Both the position numbers and the translations under genes were made by a program. From positions 1 to 33,147 of the IMG/VR virus record IMGVR_UViG_3300028889_000019: DNA of 33,147 nt. One strand, given 5' to 3'. Source of the DNA: a virus. Below are positions 11,020 to 20,412 of this stretch, piece by piece; positions within the stretch are counted from its first letter, which is position 1, and the number at the start of each line of letters is the position of its first letter. The notes under the pieces are model-generated. The model had not been told where the DNA came from and searched no databases. It worked only from the letters and a program-made list of their open reading frames with translations.

Positions 11020-12006
11020 CTAAGTGGTTCTCTTCCAGACCCCTACGCTTCGGACCCATGGCTCGGCAATCTTCCATACCCCGCCTACCTTCACGTAAGG
11101 GACTGCTAGTTTCTTTTCCGCGCCTACATACACGTAGGCTCCAGCAACAGTTCTGACGCTGGCTGCCCCAGACCACGAACTCCACCCCACCGCGCTCTTT
11201 GCCCGGGTTCGGAAGTAATATACGGTCCCAGGGTTGAGACCAGTCACCACCTGAGGAGACTTGGCGGCGACAGAGTTCGTCGGATTGCCCGTTGAACTCG
11301 TACTCCACCCGATCTCGTAGCCGGTGATTGTTGAGCCGCCACTAGCGTTGGGGCTAAAGGCGACGTCTACACTCGTCATCCTGGCGCTCGATAGAAGCGG
11401 AATGCTTGGGGCGTCTGGAGCTGTGAGTGTTTTAGCGGTTGCTCGGCCCGACCACGAGCTCCAGCCTTCGGAGTTGTGAGTGCGGGCCCAGAAGTAGTAA
11501 GTCGTTCCAGGAGACAACCCGAATATGGTCGTCGACCGGTCAGAGCTTACTGTGTCCTGCGGTGATGTCGAGCTCGTGCCGTAACCGATCTGCCGGGCGT
11601 CAATCGCATCACCACCGTTGGATCCGTCCGAGAATGTAGCATGGACGGAATTGGCTGTGATGCTGGATATGACTGGTGTAGTCGGCTTGGCAGGTACCGT
11701 GTCCCGCTTGATTGCCTGACTGAACGACGTAGGACCACCGATACCGGTCGCACTTGATCGGTCGGTGATCCTGAACGTGACCGTCTGGGAATCTGTAATA
11801 CGAACTTCACCGATCTTGTGCCAGTCGGCACCTGTCGGATAGTCGTACTTCCTGGACGTTGTTGTTCCGTTCGCCGTCCAGTTGAACGGCATGTCGTTCC
11901 ACCAGTCAGACGAATATCCGGCCTTGAACCAGAACTCGACATCGAGTCCGGTGTCCCGGATCATCATCTTTCCGTTGACGCCGGTGGTCTTGATATAATC
12001 GGTCAC
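11020..12006 (-). CDS. Minor tail protein with two Fn3 domains
   Basis: A 328-residue protein (GTG start). Residues 1-95 form a beta-rich head. Two fibronectin type III domains follow (about 105-195 and 198-288), each ending in YYF-x-(A/T)R followed by GWSSWSG. The C-terminus has YVYVGAEKKLAVPYVKVGGV, then WKIAEPWVRSVGVWKR: short VGGVWK-type repeats also found at the end of the tail protein at 21653. Fn3 domains on phage tails bind carbohydrate or the cell surface. It is the last tail gene before the lysis group. Probably a surface-exposed baseplate or fibre component. Confidence 0.85.
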   Translation of the reverse strand: MTDYIKTTGVNGKMMIRDTGLDVEFWFKAGYSSDWWNDMPFNWTANGTTTSRKYDYPTGADWHKIGEVRITDSQTVTFRITDRSSATGIGGPTSFSQAIKRDTVPAKPTTPVISSITANSVHATFSDGSNGGDAIDARQIGYGTSSTSPQDTVSSDRSTTIFGLSPGTTYYFWARTHNSEGWSSWSGRATAKTLTAPDAPSIPLLSSARMTSVDVAFSPNASGGSTITGYEIGWSTSSTGNPTNSVAAKSPQVVTGLNPGTVYYFRTRAKSAVGWSSWSGAASVRTVAGAYVYVGAEKKLAVPYVKVGGVWKIAEPWVRSVGVWKRTT

Positions 12007-12014
12007 GGCAACAC

Positions 12015-12254
12015 CTAACTGATGATCTTGAAGTAGATGTCTCCGTCAGAACCACCAGTCGGGTCGGTCGTGCCCGAAGTGATGCCGGCTGCGGTGCGGT
12101 ACCCCGATTTGCCTGTAGGGATGAGAGCCTTCAAGGCGGCGATGTAGTCCCGGGTACGGTTGATTTCCCGTGCTCCCCAGCGAACCCGGCCTTCTTCGCC
12201 TGTTTCGGGTACTGTCGCATAGCCGGCGGCATTTGCCGCATCTCCGACGGCCAT
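12015..12254 (-). CDS. Small tail-region protein
   Basis: A 79-residue protein beginning MAVGDAANAAGYATVPETGE. The central part has VRWGAREINRTRDYIAALKA, a helical stretch; the end SGTTDPTGGSDGDIYFKIIS reads like the start of a fibre repeat (compare GSIWFDTND in the fibre at 20413). Strong ribosome site AAGGGAGG. It sits between the Gp37-like hub and the Fn3 protein. It may be a small tail attachment protein; unassigned. Confidence 0.75.
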   Translation of the reverse strand: MAVGDAANAAGYATVPETGEEGRVRWGAREINRTRDYIAALKALIPTGKSGYRTAAGITSGTTDPTGGSDGDIYFKIIS

Positions 12255-12275
12255 GTCATACCTCCCTTACGAATA

Positions 12276-13442
12276 TCACGGCTGAGTAGCCCACTCCTCC
12301 GTAGTCAGGTCAGCCCAGATCTTGTTGTTCAGCCACGAGAGCCAAGAACCAGTGTTGATGAAGGTGTTCAGAGTAAGCGTCGGATATGATCGCTCGCCCT
12401 CCTGGTCAGACACGAAAATCTGCTCAGTCACCCGCATGTTGTTCGTTACACCGCTCAGGTTACGTGTCTCGACGAGGTCGCCGAGGTTGTAGTCCCTCCC
12501 GTACTTGTACTGACTGACCTGGCTGACTTCTCCGTCGAACGCCTGGTACGTGCGGTACTTGGCGAGCTCTTCGTTCCCACGCTGCATGAGCGCGGTAGGA
12601 ACGTCCGGGTTTTCGGACGTGATGTCCGTTGCGTTGACGACCAGAACACGACGTTCGAATCCTTCGACTTCAGGATCCACTCCGAGGCCATAGACCATCT
12701 GGAATCCCGCCGGAGAATATACGTACGCTACGTTCTTGGCCTTGTCGATGGACGTGAGCTCTTTGGTGTTCTGCAGATTGTCCAGCTCCGGTGTGAAAAT
12801 GACCGGAGGAAGGACAGTCTGACCGGAAGTCCGGTTACTGCCCGCGTAGACGTCCCAGTAGATCTGAGACGCATCATGGTTCCGCAGCATCCGGAACCCG
12901 AGGGTCCAGACGTTGCAAATATCCGTGATCGCGTCGTAGACCGGTTGTGGGTCCAACTCCACCGTGATCGGGTCGATGGGCTCGACGATCGTGTCGGTAG
13001 GCATGAACGAATCTTCCACGATGAAGGGGATCACGTCGTTGGGGTCAAGAACCCCGGTGACGCAAATATCGTGGAAGATCTTACGAACAACGTCGGCCGG
13101 AGGAAGCGTGATGGTCCACTTCGGTGAGGTCGTCAGATCGGAGAGTGACTCCTTGGCGACCCGGTCGAGGAGAATCGATTCCATCGATCGTCCTTTGACC
13201 GTCAGCATCCTCCGGCCTTCGCTGTCTTCTGCGTCCTCGACTGATTCCACGGTCATGATGTAGTTGGACTCATTCATGGCCAGACGCGTGCCGGTCTTCA
13301 GAAGATTGCGGCTCGCTTGGGTCGAGATCATGTCGACTTGGAAGTCGCCGAACTCCATGAATCGCTCAGTCCAGATAAGCGATTCAAATTGATCGATGAC
13401 CGCCTCTCGACGAAGCAGGGGGTCAAGTGTGTAAAGCTCCAC
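12276..13442 (-). CDS. Gp37-like tail hub/baseplate protein
   Basis: A 388-residue protein (GTG start overlapping the upstream stop, TAGTG). The opening ELYTLDPLLRREAVIDQFES, then SLIWTERFMEFGDFQVDM, and VKGRSMESILLDRV are characteristic of siphovirus ReqiPepy6 Gp37-like tail proteins. The middle part (LGFRMLRNHDASQIYWDVYA) and end (YKYGRDYNLGDLVETRN) match the hub fold order. It follows Dit, the normal position for a tail hub. It should form the tail tip ring on which adsorption parts are mounted. Confidence 0.88.
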   Translation of the reverse strand: MELYTLDPLLRREAVIDQFESLIWTERFMEFGDFQVDMISTQASRNLLKTGTRLAMNESNYIMTVESVEDAEDSEGRRMLTVKGRSMESILLDRVAKESLSDLTTSPKWTITLPPADVVRKIFHDICVTGVLDPNDVIPFIVEDSFMPTDTIVEPIDPITVELDPQPVYDAITDICNVWTLGFRMLRNHDASQIYWDVYAGSNRTSGQTVLPPVIFTPELDNLQNTKELTSIDKAKNVAYVYSPAGFQMVYGLGVDPEVEGFERRVLVVNATDITSENPDVPTALMQRGNEELAKYRTYQAFDGEVSQVSQYKYGRDYNLGDLVETRNLSGVTNNMRVTEQIFVSDQEGERSYPTLTLNTFINTGSWLSWLNNKIWADLTTEEWATQP

Positions 13443-14272
13443 TACAGACCCCCATACTTGGTGATGTACTCCACTTCAAGCGGGATGGGATCTCCCTCCG
13501 CGTAAACACGGATGCTGTTTTCCCCTGGCAGCAGCTCGATGAACCTGGATTGCGGGGATATACCGTAGAGCACTGAACTACTGGTACCCGCGCGAATCAG
13601 GGTGGCCCCCTTGGAGCCGAAAACTGTGCTGATGGTCAGCGTGTCTCCGGCTTCCAAGGGGTAGTTGTCGAACTCCAGCGTCTGAGTCTCGTCGTTTGGA
13701 AGGACGTGATAGACGGTGAACTCCGGAAGGGTACGGTCCACGTTGAGCACAAGCTGGATACCTGTGTTAACGGTTCCGTCGTACTCGATAACCATCGAGT
13801 TCGTTTCGTCGTCCACGGTGAACCCCGGCACGACTACGGGGACGGGATCGATGAAATCCGTATCCCCGTAGCACATGATGGATATGTCCGCCTTGGGCTC
13901 CTGAGTGAAGTGTTCGACGTCGCACTCTTCGACCACTCCAAAGATGTCGACGGTCAGCCCAACCTCAAGAATGAAGCTGAGCTTGACCTTCGACTCCGGC
14001 ATGAACACCCGGTACAGCTTGTTACGAAGTCCCTGGACCGTTTCCACAGTGGGATCCGGATCGAGTTCCAGGGAGATCTTGATGTTCCGGGCTGGTCGAC
14101 GACTGGATTGGAATATCTCGCCATCAGCGTTGGCAAACCCCGAGGAAACGAGATTCGCTTTGACGGGACCCAATCCTTCTATCTTCGTGACTCGATACCC
14201 CGAAGAGTCGTCCTCCAGGGGAAAAGTGAGAAGATCACCTTTCGGAGACCTGGCCTCAACGGTTGCCAGCAT
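13442..14272 (-). CDS. Distal tail protein (Dit-like)
   Basis: A 276-residue beta-rich protein. The N-terminus has YRVTKIEGLGPVKANLVSSG and FQSSRRPARNIKISLELDP, typical of Dit proteins that ring the end of the tail tube. Residues about 165-276 carry a carbohydrate-binding-module-like beta domain (TVNTGIQLVLNVDRTLPEFT). It is placed directly after the tape measure, overlapping its end by 17 bases, as in other siphoviruses. It connects tube to baseplate. Confidence 0.87.
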   Translation of the reverse strand: MLATVEARSPKGDLLTFPLEDDSSGYRVTKIEGLGPVKANLVSSGFANADGEIFQSSRRPARNIKISLELDPDPTVETVQGLRNKLYRVFMPESKVKLSFILEVGLTVDIFGVVEECDVEHFTQEPKADISIMCYGDTDFIDPVPVVVPGFTVDDETNSMVIEYDGTVNTGIQLVLNVDRTLPEFTVYHVLPNDETQTLEFDNYPLEAGDTLTISTVFGSKGATLIRAGTSSSVLYGISPQSRFIELLPGENSIRVYAEGDPIPLEVEYITKYGGL

Positions 14273-17200
14273 TGGTACTCAGAGCCTCCTTCGCCTTGGA
14301 GAGTTGGTTGTTCGTCTGCCGGTAAAGCTCCGCCGAAGACAGAGCCTTCGGGGAGTAGTTGTTCTGAGTGAACGACACCGGAGCTGCAGTGACCGGTTCA
14401 CTCGACTGTGTAGACACAGCCTGGTTCCTCGCGTAACCGGAAGCGACGTATGCCGCCTTGGCGTAAGAGGAGTCGATCGCGATCGGCTTGGCGGAGAAGA
14501 GCCCTCCGATCGAACCCGCATCTTTCTTGACGCTGGACAAGTCCAGGACAGGAGTAATTACGGGGGACAGACCGACATCGCTGGTGATCAAATCGGAGAA
14601 CCCGGTGAGGGACTTCCGAAGTGATTCCACAGCAATCTTTCCGGTGTCCGAAGAAGCCTTCTCTACGGAACCGGACATATCGCCCAGAGCCTTGACAAGA
14701 CCCAGCGCGGAAAATCGACCGATCTCCATGAACTCGCGAGACGGCGACTTGATACCCAGCTTCTTCTTCATGGTCGAAACCATGCGAGCAGCCAGGCCGT
14801 CCATGATGCGCTCAAGCCGCTTCTGCTGCGACTCGAGGCCCTTGACGATGCCGAGTGCCGAGTTGACACCGGCCTGGTACAGCGAGTCCGAGGCGTCCTT
14901 GCCGAGCTTGCCCGCGACAGTGTCGAGGTCCTTGCCCAGCTTGTTGATCTCGTCTACGCCAGCCTTACCCTCGGTGAGAAGTTCGTTCACGAAGGGCAGA
15001 GCACTAGTACCGGTGGAAAGGAGGTCCTTGTACATCTCGTCATTGAGACCGAGGGCACGAAGCCTCTGAAGCTGGTTCATGAAGACCTTGGTGTCTTCGA
15101 TTTGCTTCTTGAGGTTCTCCTTGTAAGCCGCAACCGTAGTGTCGCCGGTGGCCGAAGCCATGTCGCCGTACTGATCGGTTATGGACTTCCGGTAATCGTC
15201 TCTCGTTTTGACGGCTGCGTCGTAAGCATCCTTGGCCGTCTTGATCTTCTCGGTGAGCTTGTCGTACTGATCGGACAACTTGCCAATCGCGGACTTCTCG
15301 TCGTTGAGTTGCTTGGTAAGTGTGGTGTAAGCCGACGCGGCCTTGCGACGTTCCGCAGACGATGCCTTGGAATTCTTCGAGAGATCCTTGAGCATCTTCT
15401 TCAGGTCGTCGAATGCCTTGTAGACCTGTGCCTTGTTGCCATCGAGGCCCTTTCGGAAACCATCGTTGACAAAGTTACCGATCTTCTCGAATTCCTTGGA
15501 GGGAGAGTGAATCCCCAGGAAGTCCTTCGCAGCGTTGAGCGCCGACTTGGCGACGTTCATAGCAGCGTTCTTGATCTCACCGAGACCAGCGCCAATGCCC
15601 TTGACCATACCCCGAATGATCGCAACGGCAAGCTTGCCGCCTTCACGACCAAGAGTTTCAGCGTTGGCGTCAACCGCCTTCCTCACGCCCTTGATGGTGT
15701 CGATGACCATCTTGAAACCGGCGTCGACAACCTTCGGAAGGTTCTTTCCGATGGCCCTGAGGAATTCGGTCACAACACGAGTTGCCTCGGTAGCGACCTT
15801 TCCGATGTTGTCTGCGATACCCCGGAGAATACCGGTCAACAGCTTGAGACCGGCATCGACCATCTTGGGCACGTACTGCGCCATCTTCTGGAGCAGCATC
15901 GTAAGCAGCCGGAGAAGAGCGTCCACAATCTTCGGAGTTACCCTTACGATCGCGGATATGAGCGACTCCAGGACCACAACCATGGCCTTGGTGATCGCTG
16001 GACCACCCGTCGCGATGACTTTCGCGAACTCGATGATTCCCAGACCGATCTGCTTCATCAGTTCTGGGATGAGTCCAATCAAGCCAGACACGATTCCTAC
16101 GACTGCTGCTGTAGCACCTGCACCTGCCGCGGCCAAGGCCGTAAGACCTGTGGCGAACAGGAACACACCGGCTCCCGCGGCCAAGAGACCGATTCCAAGG
16201 AGTCCTACGGCGACCGCAAGACCCATCATCATCGGAATGACCGGAGTAAGGAGTAGTGCTGCGGCTCCAAATATGACGAAGACGCCAGCCAGCATCAAAA
16301 GTGCCGTGCCAATTTCCCCCAGGGACATTTGGCTGAATTGTTGGAGCACCGGAGCCAATATGGCTAGTGCTCCAGCGATAATGATCGTCGCCAGCGCACC
16401 AGGAATGGCACCAGTCATCAACAACATCGCACCAGCGATGAGGCCCAGAGTACCGGCAAGCAAGGTCATAGCCTTGCCGATCTCTTCCCAGGAGTATTCG
16501 GCGAACCCCGAGAGTACCCCTGCGATCTGCTGCAGAGAAAGAGCCACGAGGAAAACGCCGGCAGCAGCGAGAGGAGCTGTAGGCGGAATAACGTAGAGAG
16601 CCGCAGCCATGAGACCGAGAGCCCCGGCCATCACAGTAAGGCTCTTTCCGATCTCGCTCCAGTTCATCTCTGCCATGTCGCCCAGGGCTTCCGCCACCAG
16701 CTTCAGTGACAGAGCGACACCCACCACACCAAGAGCCGAAAGGCCGGCCTTTGGTGGAATAAGCATCAATGCCCCGGTAATGATGCCGAGAGAGCCCGCC
16801 AGAGTCACCAGACCCTTAGCGATCTCGTTCCAGGACATGCCCGAAAGGTCCTTCACAGCACTGGCAAGGATCTTGATCCCTGTAGCCAGCAATATGATTC
16901 CAGCACCTTGCGCGAGCCCGCCCTTGTTTGCCTTGGCGAACATCGTGAAGAGCGTCAGAGCACCCAGAAGTGCGCCAACGCCGATCAAACCCTTGGCCAG
17001 TTCGTTCCAGCCGAGAGCAGCCAAGTCCTCCACCGCACTGGCAAGGATCTTGATACCCGCAGCAAGAGCGATCAAGCCGATCCCTGTGGATATCAGTCCC
17101 TTGGGATTAGGCATGAGCTTCAGGGAACCTACGATCAGTCCCAGCATTACACCGAGACCGGTAAGACCCTTGGCCAGCTCGTTCCAGTCCAGTCCAGCGA

Positions 17201-19733
17201 GCTGCTTGACTGCTTGCGTGAGGATCAGAATCGCGCCTGCAAGAAGCAGCAGTGATCCCATGATGAACGGCAGCTTGGCGAAGCCGGTGAATCCGATGAA
17301 CTTCTGGAATATGGCCATAGCCCCCAGAAGCTGCCCGAACATGACCGTGATACCAGCACTCGCCTTGGCGAGGTCTTCCGGGTCGATCTTGGACAACGTC
17401 TTCATCGACAGGGCCAGGACACCAATCGCCAAAGCGATCTGAAGGAGTGTTGCGGCCTTCAGTGTGTTCTGCATGGCGCCGAATGTACCGGTCAGGTCTT
17501 CGATGCCGTCCTGAACAGTCTGGAGGATCCCTCCAAGACCGCCACCACCGAAACCTCCGAGGAAGTTCTTGATGGTGAGGAACAGACCTACAAGAGCTCC
17601 TGTGTTGAGCCCGGCGAGGAGGTGTTCGAAGTTGAGCCCCTCGAACATTCCACCGAAACCACCGAAGAAATCGGAGATCTCGCCGCCGAGTTCGCGGAAG
17701 AAGTTACCCACGTTCCGCATAACGTCGAGGGTCTTCTCCCAAGCCGCGGAAACAACCTCACCAAGTCGGCCCAGAGGCTCAAGCTTGGAGGATGCTCCCT
17801 CGACGGACTTCTCGAAGCCGGAAGCGTCGGAGTCCTTGAACAGCGAGCCCAGGAAGCCGGCAAGCTTCTGAACCAGCTTGATGGGAACGGCGAGGACAGT
17901 CCCAAGCCCCTTGAAGAAGTTCTTCAGACCCTCGCCTTCGCGAATCCCATTCCGAAGCGCGACGAGGAAATCGCCGATCTTCGCGGTGAAGCTGAGGAAT
18001 CCGCCGGAGCCCTGAGTAGCGACCCCGATCAAGTCAAAGATTACGCCAACAACGCCCTTGATGACGTCGACCGCGATACCAAAAATCGCGAAGACGCCCG
18101 CAAAGGTTCGTTTCAGTTTGTCTGCTGTTTCGCCACCAATCTTAAGGCGCTCGGTGAAATCACGGAAGTTCTTGGTCATCTCGGCAAGTTGTTTGCCGGT
18201 TGTTGCTGGGAATATCTCCCGGAAAGCGTCCTTGATGGGCTTGAGTACCAGACCCAAAGCCTTGAACGCATTGGTGAGACCGTCGATCAGCGCATCGCGA
18301 CCGCCGAACTTGTCCCACTCCTTGAGCATCTTGTTTCGGGCGTCGGAGGACTGCTGAAGCATCCCGCCGATACCTTCGCTGATCCCAGTGAAAAGACCCT
18401 TGGCTTCAGTGAAGTCACCAAATATGGTCTTCCAAGTCTCGGACCATCCTGAAGTCAGTTGCTCCTTGAAGGTGCTGAACAGCTGAGTTGCTGTCTTGAC
18501 TTCAGTCGCAGCCGCCTTGGCCGTTTTGGCCTGGTCCTGGATCGCCTTGATCTGTGCCTTGCTGAATCCCTGCGCAGCGAGTTCAGCATCTGACAGGTCT
18601 CCGGTGAACTGGGCCAGAGTCTGGGTCAGAACCTTCGACGTCAGCCAGGATTCCTGGCCAGGCTTTGCCGTGATGGACTCACGGAAGGACTTGCCCTCGA
18701 TGGAGACGTTCTTCATGCTGCCGGTGAGCTTGACGGCACCCTTGTCGAGGGTCCCCATCGCTACCGCGTTCTGAGCAAGTGCCCGCTGGAAGACGGTACC
18801 GCCCATACCGGCGTTAACGACAGAGTTCCAGTCCTCAAGTGAAACCCGACCCGCGGATATGGCTTGAGAGAGCTGGTACATCGCCGCGGAAGCTTGCTCG
18901 GAGTTCGAGCCGGAAACCGCTGCGAGGTTGGCGATACCCTTGATCGCCGCAGTCGATTCCTTCAGACCAACACCAGCAGCCGTGAAGGTGCCGATGTTCT
19001 TCGCCATCTCGGAGAAGTTGTAGATGGTCTGGTCGGAATAATGGTTCAGCTCGTCGAGAGCGTGCGTGACGTCGTTGAGATCTGTTCCAGCAGCCCGTGT
19101 GTTCGCCAGGATGGTCTGGATCGAGTTGAGATTGGTCTCGTACTCTCTGAAACCCTCGATGATGGGTCCGAAAGTGAACGAGTTCAGCAGACGAGTTCCG
19201 GCTTCCTGAGCCCTGGCACCGATACTCAGAAGAGCACCGGATGCGATGGTCCCAAGAGCCGAGAACCTACTCGCCAAGCCGTTAACATTGCTCTCGATGT
19301 TCTTGAGGGAACCCGATTGCTTGTCAGCGGCAGCAGTGGTTTGACTGAGCTTGGATATGAATCCATTGACAGACTCAGCACCACTGGCGATCTTCTGACC
19401 GAAGTTCTGGGCGTGACCAACCGCCGTGGAGAACCCAGCAGAAAATCGCCCGAGGGCTTCCTTACCCGTTTCGATCTTCTGACCGAAGGTCGTAGCAACC
19501 GTAGACGACTGCTGAAAGCTCGTAGTGAAGCGACCAAGCGCATCCCGGTTTCGAGTCATGTGCTGCTCGAACTGTCCGGATATGGACATCACGTTCTGGA
19601 GGCCCTTGGTACCGCCCTGCATCTGCAGAGACTTATTGAGCCGTTCCAGTGCAGATATGGTCTGCTGAACGTTCTGTTGGAACGCGGCGTTCTCGAACTT
19701 CATCTGAACTACGCGCTCGTCGATCGTGCTCAT
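14256..19733 (-). CDS. Tape measure protein
   Basis: An 1825-residue protein that sets tail length and spans the tube lumen. The N-terminus MSTIDERVVQMKFENAAFQQ and the first 200 residues are helical. A conserved block (NAGMGGTVFQRALAQNA) is followed by a very hydrophobic middle with at least five diverged repeats of about 60-65 residues, each opening W-(N/S/E)-E-(L/I)-(A/G)-K and containing GIKILASAV or a similar helix. The C-terminal third is coiled-coil and has two IxSPSxEF motifs (GIHSPSKEF and GIKSPSREF). Excellent ribosome site AGGAGGTGA. Its length predicts a long flexible tail, very roughly 0.25 micrometre by the usual 1.5 angstrom per residue rule. Confidence 0.95.
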   Translation of the reverse strand: MSTIDERVVQMKFENAAFQQNVQQTISALERLNKSLQMQGGTKGLQNVMSISGQFEQHMTRNRDALGRFTTSFQQSSTVATTFGQKIETGKEALGRFSAGFSTAVGHAQNFGQKIASGAESVNGFISKLSQTTAAADKQSGSLKNIESNVNGLASRFSALGTIASGALLSIGARAQEAGTRLLNSFTFGPIIEGFREYETNLNSIQTILANTRAAGTDLNDVTHALDELNHYSDQTIYNFSEMAKNIGTFTAAGVGLKESTAAIKGIANLAAVSGSNSEQASAAMYQLSQAISAGRVSLEDWNSVVNAGMGGTVFQRALAQNAVAMGTLDKGAVKLTGSMKNVSIEGKSFRESITAKPGQESWLTSKVLTQTLAQFTGDLSDAELAAQGFSKAQIKAIQDQAKTAKAAATEVKTATQLFSTFKEQLTSGWSETWKTIFGDFTEAKGLFTGISEGIGGMLQQSSDARNKMLKEWDKFGGRDALIDGLTNAFKALGLVLKPIKDAFREIFPATTGKQLAEMTKNFRDFTERLKIGGETADKLKRTFAGVFAIFGIAVDVIKGVVGVIFDLIGVATQGSGGFLSFTAKIGDFLVALRNGIREGEGLKNFFKGLGTVLAVPIKLVQKLAGFLGSLFKDSDASGFEKSVEGASSKLEPLGRLGEVVSAAWEKTLDVMRNVGNFFRELGGEISDFFGGFGGMFEGLNFEHLLAGLNTGALVGLFLTIKNFLGGFGGGGLGGILQTVQDGIEDLTGTFGAMQNTLKAATLLQIALAIGVLALSMKTLSKIDPEDLAKASAGITVMFGQLLGAMAIFQKFIGFTGFAKLPFIMGSLLLLAGAILILTQAVKQLAGLDWNELAKGLTGLGVMLGLIVGSLKLMPNPKGLISTGIGLIALAAGIKILASAVEDLAALGWNELAKGLIGVGALLGALTLFTMFAKANKGGLAQGAGIILLATGIKILASAVKDLSGMSWNEIAKGLVTLAGSLGIITGALMLIPPKAGLSALGVVGVALSLKLVAEALGDMAEMNWSEIGKSLTVMAGALGLMAAALYVIPPTAPLAAAGVFLVALSLQQIAGVLSGFAEYSWEEIGKAMTLLAGTLGLIAGAMLLMTGAIPGALATIIIAGALAILAPVLQQFSQMSLGEIGTALLMLAGVFVIFGAAALLLTPVIPMMMGLAVAVGLLGIGLLAAGAGVFLFATGLTALAAAGAGATAAVVGIVSGLIGLIPELMKQIGLGIIEFAKVIATGGPAITKAMVVVLESLISAIVRVTPKIVDALLRLLTMLLQKMAQYVPKMVDAGLKLLTGILRGIADNIGKVATEATRVVTEFLRAIGKNLPKVVDAGFKMVIDTIKGVRKAVDANAETLGREGGKLAVAIIRGMVKGIGAGLGEIKNAAMNVAKSALNAAKDFLGIHSPSKEFEKIGNFVNDGFRKGLDGNKAQVYKAFDDLKKMLKDLSKNSKASSAERRKAASAYTTLTKQLNDEKSAIGKLSDQYDKLTEKIKTAKDAYDAAVKTRDDYRKSITDQYGDMASATGDTTVAAYKENLKKQIEDTKVFMNQLQRLRALGLNDEMYKDLLSTGTSALPFVNELLTEGKAGVDEINKLGKDLDTVAGKLGKDASDSLYQAGVNSALGIVKGLESQQKRLERIMDGLAARMVSTMKKKLGIKSPSREFMEIGRFSALGLVKALGDMSGSVEKASSDTGKIAVESLRKSLTGFSDLITSDVGLSPVITPVLDLSSVKKDAGSIGGLFSAKPIAIDSSYAKAAYVASGYARNQAVSTQSSEPVTAAPVSFTQNNYSPKALSSAELYRQTNNQLSKAKEALSTNAGNR

Positions 19734-20107
19734 GCGTTGGTCACCTCCTTCCAGACTTTGTCTGCGATGCTATCGAATACCGGTTTCATGGCCGGGTTGA
19801 TGTAGTCCCTGCCCTGCACGTAGCCGCCGGTACCAGTTCCGTAGCCGAGCTGCAGCATGATTGCTACCGGGAACCCGTTCTCGACGTCGGTGTTGAGCCA
19901 CTTGATGGTTGCCGAACCCCTGGAGTGTTCGATCTCATACGTCCAGGAATCCGCCGCCAGTCCAGAGTCCTTCGGAACTGCTGAGGCGAGGGCGGCCACT
20001 CCCTTTTGGGCTTCAGCGGCAAGCGACTTGTAAATATCGCCACGCTGAAGCTTCGCAAGGAAGTTTTCCGTTCGTTTACCCGAACGGGTGGTTGCGAACG
20101 AAATCAT
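19730..20107 (-). CDS. HK97 gp10-like tail/neck protein
   Basis: A 125-residue protein. It contains GLAADSWTYEIEHSRGSATI and LQLGYGTGTGGYVQGRDYIN followed by PAMKPVFDSIADKVWKEV, the pattern of HK97 gp10-type tail completion proteins. These usually sit near the head-tail connector genes. Here the gene lies directly before the tape measure, whose start overlaps its stop (ATGA). The function is likely in tube completion or neck assembly. Confidence 0.8.
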   Translation of the reverse strand: MISFATTRSGKRTENFLAKLQRGDIYKSLAAEAQKGVAALASAVPKDSGLAADSWTYEIEHSRGSATIKWLNTDVENGFPVAIMLQLGYGTGTGGYVQGRDYINPAMKPVFDSIADKVWKEVTNA

Positions 20108-20123
20108 CCCTACCTCTTCCGGG

Positions 20124-20402
20124 TTACTCCAGACCTGTCATCTTCCGGCCGACGGCCATCAGAGTTCCGTTCTGGGTTCGGATCTGATCAACGCTGCTGA
20201 AATACATCCTCAAAGCGTACGATTCGTCCGCCGTGTAGTTGAACGGGTCCGACCACAGAGGATCGACCTCGTTCACGACCGGGTTGTTGGCCAGCCAGGT
20301 AGCGATGGCTTCCACCTTGTCGAGGGCAGACCGGAGCTGAAGAACAGCCTCGCCGGCCTTCCCATCGAGTATGGGCTTGTTGACTTCGTAACCCAGACCC
20401 AT
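20124..20402 (-). CDS. Small tail-region hypothetical
   Basis: A 92-residue soluble protein beginning MGLGYEVNKPILDGKAGEAV, mainly helical in the first half (LQLRSALDKVEAIATWLANN), with an aromatic loop (NEVDPLWSDPFNYTADESYA). AAGGAGGG precedes the ATG. It lies between the fibre and the gp10-like gene. It may be a fibre chaperone or a small virion component; no family recognised. Confidence 0.75.
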   Translation of the reverse strand: MGLGYEVNKPILDGKAGEAVLQLRSALDKVEAIATWLANNPVVNEVDPLWSDPFNYTADESYALRMYFSSVDQIRTQNGTLMAVGRKMTGLE

Positions 20403-20412
20403 AGGGCCCTCC

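Noticed and set aside
15102-17442. Plus-strand open frames of 250-384 codons opposite the tape measure
   Set aside because: Antisense shadows of a clear tape measure gene with no recognisable motifs; all supported genes are on the minus strand.
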